This document shows, piece after piece, positions 1-6,963 of a DNA stretch of 9,700 nucleotides. Origin of the DNA: Desulfomicrobiaceae bacterium (GTDB lineage Bacteria > Desulfobacterota > Desulfovibrionia > Desulfovibrionales > Desulfomicrobiaceae). The stretch's first letter is position 1. Each line of letters opens with the position of its first letter. The stretch spans positions 1 to 9,700 of the forward strand of contig DPEO01000069.1 of assembly GCA_003530935.1 (NCBI GenBank), read 5' to 3'. The notes beneath the pieces were generated by a model. It ran no database searches. It saw nothing but the letters and a program-made list of their open reading frames with translations, and had not been told where the DNA came from. The position numbers and the translations under genes were made by a program.

Positions 1-1346
1 ATGGCGTCCAGGTTTGCGAGGGCCAGGGCCAATTGGTGGCCGATGGCTTGGTAGAGCTCCGGGGCGTGGGAGGCTGGGGTGGGGCCTTGCCGGGGAAAGT
101 GCAGGCGCAGGATCCCCCGGCTGATGTCCGTGGTACGCACCGGGATGAGCACCTCGTCCTCGGTGGTCACCATCTCTCCGGAGGAGATGATGTCGCGCCA
201 ATTGGCCGGTGGTGCAGGAAGGTGGGCGTCGCGCGGCCAGAGGACGGACCCGATGCCGGAGGCGCATTGGTAGTACACCCAGTCCGCCCCGAAGCGTTTT
301 CCCAGTTGGGCCAGTGCGGAGCCAAGCAGCTCGGTGTTGGTGTGGGCGTTATTGATGGTGTGGAGGAGGTCCACGAAAAGGGCCACATCCGCTCGGCGCT
401 CCTGGGCCTCGTGGGTGAGTTCCCGGGTGCGGGCCGCGACCATGCCTTCCAGATTGCGGGCGTATTGTTCGATGTTTTCCCGTGCCTCTTTGAGCCGGGC
501 CGCCAAGGTCTCGATGCCGGTGTAGATCTCCTTGATCTCGTCGTGGGTGGCGGGGGATTCGGTGGAGCTGGGCGTGGCCCCTGCTTCTTGAGGGAAGTAA
601 TGACGCAAGACGTCGGTGACGCGGCGAAGATTGGCTACCACCAGGCGGTCGAAAAAGACCTGCATGGTGAGGTAGAACCCTGCCAAGCCCACAGCGAAAA
701 GCGAGAGAAATCCTACGGTCTTGCCTTTGATTTGGCCCAGGGCGCTGCCTACAGGCACCACAACCATATCCAGTCCCACCAGCTCTCCAGGATGTCGCCA
801 GAAACCGCGTTCGTTCCCGTAGCGCTCAAGGAGGGTTTTCGGCGCGTCGGCGGGGCGGCCATGGCAGCGGAGGCACGATGGTTGGAGTCGAACCGGGCGG
901 GCTGCCAGGAACACTTCGTCCCCATTATATTGGGTGATTTCTTCGATACGGGTCAAGGTCGGGTCTGCGGCAAAGCGTTCCATGGTGGCGCGCTCGAAAG
1001 AGTCTGCCTCGTAGTCGGGATTGCGGGCCCCCACGGCCACGCGGCGGTAGCGGACTTGTTCGTCATGAAGCCCAAGGCTGCTCATGATTTTGCGGGTGAC
1101 ATAGGAGGTGGACATGGCCTCCAGGATGAAGGCGTCGGAGTGGAGGCGGGCGTACATGGTTGGTCGGAGTACCTTGGCCACATAGGCCTGAATGGCTTCT
1201 GCCTGGGAGAGAATGAGCGATGCCTTGTGCTCGGTATCGGTCACCAATTGATCGCGGAGGTTGATGGAAAGAAGCACGGCAAAAAAAACGCCCAAAACCC
1301 CCATGCTCAGAGACAAAACAATGAGAAAGCGCTGTTTGAGAGACAT
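1..1346 (-). CDS. Membrane sensor protein with periplasmic Tll0287-like (DUF3365) c-haem domain, HAMP-like linker and GAF-like domain; probable sensor kinase, C-terminus outside the window
   Basis: The first 448 residues are visible; the gene runs off the left edge. Seen: a short basic start (MSLKQR), a membrane segment at about 7-30, a periplasmic-type region at about 31-208, a second membrane segment at about 209-230, a HAMP-like stretch at about 231-290, a charged helical linker at about 285-320, and a GAF-like region from about 322 onward. The periplasmic part has one c-type haem motif CLRCH (C158, C161, H162) inside a DUF3365-like context. Family knowledge: Tll0287-like domains bind haem and are used as redox or gas sensors in kinases and chemoreceptors. 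The output domain is not visible, so histidine kinase is an inference; a diguanylate cyclase or other effector is possible. The start ATG at 1346 is preceded by AAGGAG (1354-1359) at 7 bases. The gene is divergent from the YeiH-family gene. Confidence 0.8.
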   Translation of the reverse strand, partial: MSLKQRFLIVLSLSMGVLGVFFAVLLSINLRDQLVTDTEHKASLILSQAEAIQAYVAKVLRPTMYARLHSDAFILEAMSTSYVTRKIMSSLGLHDEQVRYRRVAVGARNPDYEADSFERATMERFAADPTLTRIEEITQYNGDEVFLAARPVRLQPSCLRCHGRPADAPKTLLERYGNERGFWRHPGELVGLDMVVVPVGSALGQIKGKTVGFLSLFAVGLAGFYLTMQVFFDRLVVANLRRVTDVLRHYFPQEAGATPSSTESPATHDEIKEIYTGIETLAARLKEARENIEQYARNLEGMVAARTRELTHEAQERRADVALFVDLLHTINNAHTNTELLGSALAQLGKRFGADWVYYQCASGIGSVLWPRDAHLPAPPANWRDIISSGEMVTTEDEVLIPVRTTDISRGILRLHFPRQGPTPASHAPELYQAIGHQLALALANLDA

Positions 1347-1370
1347 TTGATCGCTCCTTGGCGAGCACCT

Positions 1371-1399
1371 GTGCTAGGGCCTCTGGACAAGGATGGCAA
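1371..1399 (-). promoter_or_regulatory. Candidate sigma-70 type promoter of the sensor gene
   Basis: On the minus strand TTGCCA (1399-1394, five of six to the -35 consensus) is followed after 17 bases by TAGCAC (1376-1371, only three of six to the -10). Transcription would begin near 1364, leaving a short leader that carries the AAGGAG ribosome site. The weak -10 makes this tentative. Confidence 0.3.
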
Positions 1400-1440
1400 T
1401 GCGGCCTCTACACGGCACCCTGCTTCCTGGAGTTGGCACT

Positions 1441-1456
1441 TGGCAGGATGGAGGCA
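1441..1456 (+). promoter_or_regulatory. Weak sigma-54-like element upstream of the YeiH-family gene
   Basis: The sequence TGGCAGGATGGAGGCA has the GG of the -24 element (1442-1443) and the GC of the -12 element (1454-1455) with exactly 10 bases between them, as in the sigma-54 consensus TGGCACG-N4-TTGCA. The -24 half matches well but the -12 half reads AGGCA, which is poor. Transcription would begin near 1467 and give a leader of about 117 bases. An alternative is a sigma-70 promoter in the AT-rich stretch at 1461-1490, where I could not find a well-spaced pair of boxes. Confidence 0.25.
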
Positions 1457-1492
1457 ATGACTAATTTGTTTTATTTTAATAGGTTATCCTGC
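1443..1492. repeat. Inverted repeat GCAGGAT...ATCCTGC flanking an AT-rich tract
   Basis: Perfect 7-base arms at 1443-1449 and 1486-1492 are separated by 36 bases that include the most AT-rich stretch of the intergenic region. The left arm overlaps the sigma-54-like element. It could be an operator bound by a dimeric regulator, or chance; 7-base arms alone are weak evidence. A related direct repeat (AGGATGG followed by CAATG) lies at 1390-1401 and again, with three extra bases, at 1445-1459. Confidence 0.3.
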
Positions 1493-1525
1493 TGTGTTTT
1501 TTGGCCCGGTTTTTGATATCCCTTG

Positions 1526-1551
1526 CGACCAAAGCCGCTTTGCGGCGGTCG
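1526..1551 (+). promoter_or_regulatory. Leader hairpin upstream of the YeiH-family gene
   Basis: GCCGC (1534-1538) and GCGGC (1542-1546) pair around a TTT loop. CGACC (1526-1530) and GGTCG (1547-1551) extend the stem, with AAA (1531-1533) bulged on one side. This gives ten base pairs, mostly G-C, ending about 32 bases before the start codon. No U-run follows, so it is not an intrinsic terminator. It may be an mRNA-stabilising or regulatory leader structure; no known riboswitch was recognised. Confidence 0.4.
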
Positions 1552-1572
1552 TCATAACAATCATTTCAGCAC

Positions 1573-1578
1573 AGGAGG
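1573..1578 (+). promoter_or_regulatory. Ribosome binding site that fixes the YeiH-family start
   Basis: AGGAGG lies 5 bases before the ATG at 1584. The reading frame is open upstream to a GTG at 1494, but those 30 extra codons contain the leader hairpin and have no comparable ribosome site, so 1584 is the start chosen. A TTG at 1581 is in frame but too close to AGGAGG. Confidence 0.85.
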
Positions 1579-1583
1579 AATTG

Positions 1584-3314
1584 ATGGGAAACGACATTGT
1601 TGTGGATCGGAGTAAAAGTCAGCTCTCGGACCTGTGGACCAAGGAAGATTACTGGGCCATTTGGCTGGGCTTTGTGATCATCGCCGTATGCCTATTGACC
1701 TATCTCAACTCTGGTATCCGTCAGGATATCGAGGCCAAAATTGCTGCTGCCAACCAAGTGCAGCAGCAGGAGGCGGCAGCTCCGTTTAAGACCATCGCCT
1801 GGTACAAGGCTGCTGATGAGAAGAAAGCGCTCAAGGCATCCGGTAGCCCCTTTGGGAAGTTTATATCCCATTGGACCAAGAAGCCGGGGAAGTGGAACAC
1901 GAATCCTCTAGATGCCTTCGTTAAAACCGAAGAGCAGGCCAAGGCGGAAGTTGCCAAGGCCATGCCCAAGTACGAAGATGCCAAGGCCAAGGCGGAAGCA
2001 GCGTTGACTGCGGCCAAGGCTGCGGAAGACGCGGCGCGGGCAGCGAATTTCCAGGATCCTGCGCTGAACGATGCCGCCAAGGCCGCCATCGCCCAGTGGC
2101 GGGAGGCAGCTGACGCTGCCGCCAAAGCCAAGGCAAAAACCAAGGCGAAGCCGTTCAATATTTTCCCCACGCTGATTGGGTTTGGCATTTTTCTGGCCCT
2201 GTTCTTCTCTGTGGGAACTTTTTTCATGGGGAAAAGCGTTCCGGCTTTTATCCGCGGGTTTTTCTTGGTGTTTTTGGTGACAGTGCTCGCGTACGTTTTG
2301 GGGAATCAGTCGTTTTCGAAGCAGTATGGCATTGGCGCTGAAGCATGGGGAGTTGTCCTGGGCATGCTTATTGCCAATACCGTTGGCACCCCGCAATGGG
2401 CCAAGCAGGGCTGCGAAGTGGAATACTTCATCAAGACCGGTTTGGTGCTTTTGGGTGCTGAAGTGCTCTTCAACAAGATCGTAGCCATTGGTATCCCAGG
2501 TATCTTCGTGGCCTGGGTTGTGACGCCTATCGTGCTCATTTCGACCTTCATTTTCGGCCAGAGGGTCCTTAAGATTCCTTCGCCCACCCTCAATATCGTC
2601 ATTTCCGCGGATATGTCCGTGTGCGGCACTTCGGCCGCCATCGCCACGGCAGCGGCATGCCGGGCCAAGAAGGAAGAGTTGACGCTGTCTATTGGCTTGT
2701 CTCTCGTGTTCACCTCTATCATGATGATTGTTCTGCCCGCCTTTATCAAGGCTGTAGGAATTCCGGAAATTCTCGGAGGTGCCTGGATCGGCGGCACCAT
2801 CGACTCCACCGGTGCTGTGGCGGCGGCGGGCGCTTTCTTGGGCCCCAAAGCCATGTACGTGGCTGCCACCATCAAGATGATCCAGAACGTGCTCATCGGT
2901 GTCACCGCCTTTGGTGTGGCGGTTTATTGGACTACCAAGATGGAAGTCCGCGACGGTGAACGCGTGGGCTTTGATGAAATTTGGAACCGTTTCCCCAAGT
3001 TCGTGTTGGGCTTTTTGGCGGCATCCATTCTTATCTCCTCTATTTCGGCTTCTTTGGGGAAAGACCTTGGGTATTCGTTGATCGATCAAGGTGTTGTACG
3101 TGGTGGAACTAAGGCGTTTCGTGGATGGGCATTTGCCCTGTCTTTTGCCGCTATCGGTCTGTCCACGAACTTCCGGGAGCTTGCCCATTACTTTAAGGGA
3201 GGTAAACCGCTCATCCTGTATGTGTGCGGCCAATCGTTCAATCTGGCCCTTACGCTTCTTATGGCGTACATCATGTTCTATCTTGTATTCCCGGAGATTA
3301 CTGCGCAAATTTAG
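1584..3314 (+). CDS. YeiH-family putative sulfate exporter with an N-terminal membrane anchor and Ala/Lys-rich helical insertion
   Basis: A 576-residue polytopic inner-membrane protein of the YeiH / UPF0324 (Cons_hypoth698) family, whose members are annotated as putative sulfate exporters mainly through TauZ-type proteins of taurine degradation; the substrate here is unproven. Family-like motifs seen: SVCGTSAAIA (345-354), GGTIDSTGAVAAAG (403-416), KMIQN (431-435), GLSTNFREL (525-533) and a C-terminal YVCGQSFNLALTLLMA helix. The family core begins near 190. Ahead of it are one membrane segment (about 23-41) and about 145 residues of soluble sequence, of which 115-188 is rich in Ala, Lys and Glu and looks helical or coiled-coil. 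Typical members are about 340-480 residues, so this extension is the main oddity. Base composition is visibly more AT-rich than in the right block. The gene ends just before a strong terminator and is divergent from the haem-type sensor gene, which may suggest co-regulation. Confidence 0.85.
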   Translation: MGNDIVVDRSKSQLSDLWTKEDYWAIWLGFVIIAVCLLTYLNSGIRQDIEAKIAAANQVQQQEAAAPFKTIAWYKAADEKKALKASGSPFGKFISHWTKKPGKWNTNPLDAFVKTEEQAKAEVAKAMPKYEDAKAKAEAALTAAKAAEDAARAANFQDPALNDAAKAAIAQWREAADAAAKAKAKTKAKPFNIFPTLIGFGIFLALFFSVGTFFMGKSVPAFIRGFFLVFLVTVLAYVLGNQSFSKQYGIGAEAWGVVLGMLIANTVGTPQWAKQGCEVEYFIKTGLVLLGAEVLFNKIVAIGIPGIFVAWVVTPIVLISTFIFGQRVLKIPSPTLNIVISADMSVCGTSAAIATAAACRAKKEELTLSIGLSLVFTSIMMIVLPAFIKAVGIPEILGGAWIGGTIDSTGAVAAAGAFLGPKAMYVAATIKMIQNVLIGVTAFGVAVYWTTKMEVRDGERVGFDEIWNRFPKFVLGFLAASILISSISASLGKDLGYSLIDQGVVRGGTKAFRGWAFALSFAAIGLSTNFRELAHYFKGGKPLILYVCGQSFNLALTLLMAYIMFYLVFPEITAQI

Positions 3315-3334
3315 TAGCGCGAAAAATCGTTTGG

Positions 3335-3366
3335 AAGGAGGGAGGTCTGCTCCCTCCTTTTCTTTT
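3335..3366 (+). terminator. Intrinsic terminator after the YeiH-family gene
   Basis: AAGGAGGGAG (3335-3344) pairs perfectly over 10 bases with CTCCCTCCTT (3350-3359) around a GTCTG loop, followed by TTCTTTT. It begins 20 bases after the TAG stop. The U-run is interrupted by a C, so some read-through to the small gene at 3378 is plausible. The 5' arm contains a Shine-Dalgarno-like AAGGAGG, but no start codon follows at usable distance. Confidence 0.85.
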
Positions 3367-3377
3367 GTGGAGTAATA

Positions 3378-3632
3378 ATGAAACGTATCGTGCAATGTTT
3401 TTTATTGCTTGGATTGATTCTTGTTTTTGTGTATGGTTTTTTGCCGTGGATTACAGTGCATATTCCTGCGTTACGCCATATGCATCAGGTCCTCGAATGG
3501 CATGAAATTGATCCAAGCCGCTTTTACTATTCGGACGTGCCGCAGACTTTGGAGGGAGAATTGTATCTGCGTGGCGCAATGCATGGGCCAGGGTCAGCTC
3601 ATGGCACGCAGCAGCGAGAAGACGAGCGGTAG
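3378..3632 (+). CDS. Small single-span membrane protein of unknown function (84 residues)
   Basis: I do not recognise a family. Seen: a short basic start (MKR), a strongly hydrophobic segment at about 5-27 that looks like a signal anchor, then a mostly polar tail with the distinctive stretch IDPSRFYYSDVPQT (44-57). TGGAG (3368-3372) lies 5 bases before the ATG. The AT-rich composition of the first 55 or so codons matches the YeiH-family gene rather than the right block, which supports both its reality and its pairing with that gene. From about residue 66 the sequence becomes Gly/His/Gln-rich and low in information. The last 12 codons, including the stop codon, overlap the 3' end of the convergent AEC gene. 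The only transcription route visible is read-through of the preceding terminator. It could be an accessory subunit of the exporter (inference). An untranslated region is the alternative, less likely given the start context. Confidence 0.6.
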   Translation: MKRIVQCFLLLGLILVFVYGFLPWITVHIPALRHMHQVLEWHEIDPSRFYYSDVPQTLEGELYLRGAMHGPGSAHGTQQREDER

Positions 3633-4526
3633 GGTGATGGTGGCGAGCACTGTGGTGCCGAAGACCGCTGCGGAGGCCATGGGCGCGAGGGTTCCGTAGG
3701 CTTCGGCGAGCACGAAGGCCATGGTGCCCACCGGCATGGCCGCAAGCATGGTGCCCATGGCGCGCCATGAGGGGTCTACCTCCCACAAGGAGAGCACGAC
3801 GAAGGTGACGGCGGGCTGCATCAGGAGTTTGACCACGCCGATGACCAGGTGGTTGGCCCCAAGGTCGTGAAGGGTGGCGCGTGCCGTGCGGGCCAGCGTC
3901 ATGCCGATGGCGATGAGGGCGAGCGGTGAGGCCGTGTGGCCGAGCATTTGACAGGGTACGGCGATCCACTGCGGAAGCGGGATGCCGACGACGGCCACGG
4001 CAAGACCGGCGAGGCTTCCCAGAAGCAGGGGATTTCGGGCGAGGACGCCGAAGAGGGCGTGTCCTGCAGCTTGGGGATTGTGCTGTCGCTCCAGGACGAA
4101 GACCGCAGCCAGCACAAAGGGCAGTCCAAACAGGGCGAAGATCCCCATGGCGAGGACGGCGTCCGGATTTTGGGGAAAGAGCAGCTGCAGCACCGGCAGT
4201 CCCACGAATGCGGCGTTGGAAAAGGTGGCGGTAAAGGCCACGAACCATGATTGGGGGCCGGGATGCCAGCGGCGGGCAAGGATCGCGGTGCCGAGAAAGG
4301 GGATGAGGGTGCCGAACACCACGCCCCCTACGAATCCCACTTGGAAGATACGCGCAAGAGACGCCTGGGCGATGCTGGAGAAGAGCAGCAGCGGCAGGGC
4401 CAGGCGGTAGACAAAGGTATTGAGGATGCTTCCGGTGGCCGGAGGCAGGATATCCAGGCGAAAAATCACCGCCCCGAGGAGCATGAGCACGAACACTGGG
4501 GCAATGGTGGAAAAGATTTCGAGCAT
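3594..4526 (-). CDS. AEC (auxin efflux carrier) family permease
   Basis: A 310-residue inner-membrane transporter of the AEC / Mem_trans family, usual length about 300-320. About ten hydrophobic segments are visible, in two halves of about five separated by a polar loop near 145-165. Family-like features: the opening IFSTIAPVFVLMLLG (4-18), SNAAFVGLP (103-111), SPLALIAIGMTLA (200-212) and the AAMPVGTMAFVLAEAYG end (262-278). Characterised bacterial relatives move organic anions such as malate or malonate; the substrate here cannot be read from sequence. The start at ATG 4526 is chosen because the protein begins with the family's first helix there; a longer frame to 4694 runs inside lon and adds non-family sequence. 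No Shine-Dalgarno sequence is evident. The gene sits downstream of lon, beyond lon's terminator, and its 3' end overlaps the small rightward gene. No terminator of its own was found. Confidence 0.88.
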   Translation of the reverse strand: MLEIFSTIAPVFVLMLLGAVIFRLDILPPATGSILNTFVYRLALPLLLFSSIAQASLARIFQVGFVGGVVFGTLIPFLGTAILARRWHPGPQSWFVAFTATFSNAAFVGLPVLQLLFPQNPDAVLAMGIFALFGLPFVLAAVFVLERQHNPQAAGHALFGVLARNPLLLGSLAGLAVAVVGIPLPQWIAVPCQMLGHTASPLALIAIGMTLARTARATLHDLGANHLVIGVVKLLMQPAVTFVVLSLWEVDPSWRAMGTMLAAMPVGTMAFVLAEAYGTLAPMASAAVFGTTVLATITLPLVFSLLRAMS

Positions 4527-4534
4527 AGGGTTGG

Positions 4535-4574
4535 AAAAAAGATGCGGCGGGCAGGGATCATGCCGTGCCCGCCG
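4535..4574 (-). terminator. Intrinsic terminator of lon
   Basis: On the minus strand CGGCGGGCA and TGCCCGCCG (plus-strand arms 4545-4553 and 4566-4574) form a 9-base GC-rich stem with a 12-base loop, followed after CATC by six Ts (4540-4535). It starts 8 bases after the lon stop codon. The U-run begins 4 bases from the stem, so efficiency may be moderate. It ends only 9 bases before the AEC start codon. Confidence 0.7.
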
Positions 4575-4581
4575 GGAAGGG

Positions 4582-6963
4582 TTATTTCTGGGGTTCGCCC
4601 AGTACGCGGGGCCAGATCTCGTCGATGGTGTTGACGAGGATGACCTCCACCCGTCGGCGCAGCTCCTTGGGGATTTCTTCCAAGTCGTGGGCATTGCGCG
4701 CCGGCAGAAACACCCGTCGCACCCCGTGGCTCATGGCGGCGAGGATCTTTTCCTTGATACCGCCTACAGGCAGCACCCGGCCGCGCAGGGTGATCTCGCC
4801 GGTCATGGCCGTATCTGCGGCGACGGGCTTGCCTGTGAGGGCGGAGAACAGGGCCGTCACCAGAGTGACGCCCGCCGAAGGCCCGTCCTTGGGGGTGGCG
4901 CCGGCGGGGACATGGATGTGGATGTCGTGGTTCTCGAAGAAATCGTCCGCAAGTCCCAGATCGTTGGCCCGGGCCCGGGCCACGCTGAGCGCCGCCTGGG
5001 CGCTCTCTTTCATGACATCGCCCAGTTTGCCCGTGAGGATGAGTTTGCCCTTGCCCGGAAGCAGGGTGCATTCGATGTGCAGCACCTCGCCGCCGTAGGG
5101 AGTCCACGCCAAACCTAAGGCCACGCCCACGGGCAGGTTCGCTTCTCGTTCCTCCTCCAGGAATTTGGGCTGCCCGAGAAGTTTAGGGAGCCTGGCCACC
5201 GTCACCCGGAAGGGCGGCGTCTGCCCTTCGGCCACCTTGCGGGCGTATTTCCGGCACACGGCGCCGATTTCCCGCTCCAGGTTCCGCAGCCCTGCCTCGC
5301 GGGTGTAGTCGCGGATGATGCGCACCAGGACTTGGTCGGAGACGATGAGATCGCCTTCCTGGAGTCCGTTTTCCGTAAGCTGACGCCCCAGGATATAGCG
5401 GCGGGCGATGGCAACTTTCTCTTGCTCCGTGTAGCCCGGGATGCGGATGACCTCCATGCGATCCAAGAGGGCCGAGGGGATGGTGTCCAGCATGTTGGCG
5501 GTGCAGATGAACATCACCTTGGAGAGGTCGTAGGGTACGCCCAGGTAGTGGTCGGTGAAGGCGTTGTTCTGTTCCGGGTCGAGGACCTCCAGCAGGGCCG
5601 AAGAGGGATCGCCGCGAAAATCGGTGCCCAGCTTGTCGATCTCGTCGAGCATGATCACCGGGTTGATGGTGCCGGCGTCCTTCATGGCCTGGAGGATGCG
5701 GCCGGGCATGGCGCCGATGTAGGTGCGCCGGTGGCCACGGATTTCGGCCTCGTCCCGCATGCCGCCCAAGGACATGCGGACGAACTTGCGCCCCAAGGCC
5801 CGGGCGATGGAGCGGCCCAGCGAGGTCTTGCCCACGCCGGGCGGGCCGACGAAGCAGAGGATGGGGCCTTTCATGTGCGGGTTGAGTTTGCGCACCGACA
5901 GGTATTCGAGGATGCGTTCTTTGACCTTGTGCAGATCGTAATGGTCCTCATCCAGGATGGCCGAAGCCTCGGCGATGTCGAGGCGGTCCTTGGAGGCCTT
6001 TTTCCACGGCAGATCCAGGATCCAGTCCAAATAGGTGCGGACGATGGTGGCCTCGGAGGAGTCGGGATGCATGTTCTCCAGTCGGGAGAGCTGCTTGTCC
6101 GCTTCCTTTTTCACCTTTTTGGGCAGTCCCGCCTTGGCGAGCGCCTGGCGCAACTCCTCGATTTCGTCGTTTTCTCCGCCGGAATCCCCGAGCTCTTTGC
6201 GAATGGCCTTGAGCTGTTCGCGCAGGAAGTAGTCCCGCTGCGCCTTGTCCATACCCTCCTTGGCCATGGATTGAATCTTGGCCTGCAAGGTGGCGACTTC
6301 CACTTCACGGGTGAGCTCCTGGTTGACCAGGTGCAATCGTTCCAGGGGATCCTGGCACTCCAGGATGCGCTGGGCGTTTTCGGTCTTCATGCGCAAATTG
6401 GCGGCCACCAAGTCCGCCAGCCGACCGGGATCAGGCACATTGTGGAGCAATTGCAGCATCTCCGTGGCGTCGATGCCGCGCAACTGCAAAATTCGTTCGG
6501 TCTGTTCGCGCACCGTGCGCAGCAAGGCCTCTTGTTCCGGGCCGCCGTCCAGGGCTGCGGGCTCTTCCAGGGGCTCGATTTCCACCAAGTCATAGGGGTC
6601 GGTCTGGATGAAGTTCTTGATGCGCGCCCGGCTCACCCCTTGGACCAGGACCTTGAGGCGGCCGTCGGGCATCTTGAGCATACGCATGATCATGGCCACG
6701 GTGCCTACGGTGTAGAGGTCGTCCGGGCCAGGCTCGTCGGTGTCTTCGTCTTTTTGGGTGCAGATGAGGATGTAGCGGCCCGCGGACAAGGCGGCGTCCA
6801 CGGCGAGCACGCTTTTTTCCCGGCCCACGAAAAGCGGCAGGATCATGAAGCTGAAGACCACCACGTCGCGCACGGCCAAAAGCGGCATGGTGGTGGGAAG
6901 CTCATTTTCCGGGGCGTCCTTTTTTTCGGTTTCTGGGGCTTCAGGGATATGAATTTCGCTCAT
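4582..6963 (-). CDS. lon: ATP-dependent serine protease Lon (La)
   Basis: A 793-residue cytoplasmic AAA+ protease that unfolds and degrades misfolded and regulatory proteins; E. coli Lon has 784 residues, so this is full length. Seen in order: the N-terminal substrate-binding domain (PLLAVRDVVVFSFMILPLFVGR, about 27-48) and its helical bundle to about 310; Walker A GPPGVGKT (373-380); Walker B IMLDEID (437-443); and the protease domain with catalytic S696 in DGPSAG and K739 in GGIKEK. The Ser-Lys spacing of 43 equals that of E. coli Lon, so the protease should be active. The start ATG 6963 has GAGGAG (6970-6975) at 6 bases; an in-frame extension to 7014 adds 17 residues not typical of the family. 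The residues before about 24 are acidic and likely disordered. The gene lies 113 bases after radC, with its own candidate promoter, and ends in an intrinsic terminator. Confidence 0.97.
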   Translation of the reverse strand: MSEIHIPEAPETEKKDAPENELPTTMPLLAVRDVVVFSFMILPLFVGREKSVLAVDAALSAGRYILICTQKDEDTDEPGPDDLYTVGTVAMIMRMLKMPDGRLKVLVQGVSRARIKNFIQTDPYDLVEIEPLEEPAALDGGPEQEALLRTVREQTERILQLRGIDATEMLQLLHNVPDPGRLADLVAANLRMKTENAQRILECQDPLERLHLVNQELTREVEVATLQAKIQSMAKEGMDKAQRDYFLREQLKAIRKELGDSGGENDEIEELRQALAKAGLPKKVKKEADKQLSRLENMHPDSSEATIVRTYLDWILDLPWKKASKDRLDIAEASAILDEDHYDLHKVKERILEYLSVRKLNPHMKGPILCFVGPPGVGKTSLGRSIARALGRKFVRMSLGGMRDEAEIRGHRRTYIGAMPGRILQAMKDAGTINPVIMLDEIDKLGTDFRGDPSSALLEVLDPEQNNAFTDHYLGVPYDLSKVMFICTANMLDTIPSALLDRMEVIRIPGYTEQEKVAIARRYILGRQLTENGLQEGDLIVSDQVLVRIIRDYTREAGLRNLEREIGAVCRKYARKVAEGQTPPFRVTVARLPKLLGQPKFLEEEREANLPVGVALGLAWTPYGGEVLHIECTLLPGKGKLILTGKLGDVMKESAQAALSVARARANDLGLADDFFENHDIHIHVPAGATPKDGPSAGVTLVTALFSALTGKPVAADTAMTGEITLRGRVLPVGGIKEKILAAMSHGVRRVFLPARNAHDLEEIPKELRRRVEVILVNTIDEIWPRVLGEPQK

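Noticed and set aside
33..1460. Long rightward open frame of 475 codons
   Set aside because: It is antisense to the sensor gene, whose frame has membrane segments, CxxCH and a ribosome site. The rightward translation is Gly/His-rich without any domain, as expected for a shadow in GC-rich DNA.
1908..3395. Leftward open frame of 495 codons opposite the YeiH-family gene
   Set aside because: Highly charged His/Arg/Gly-rich translation with no domain; it would also have to read through the exporter terminator region. The rightward frame has clear family motifs and a ribosome site.
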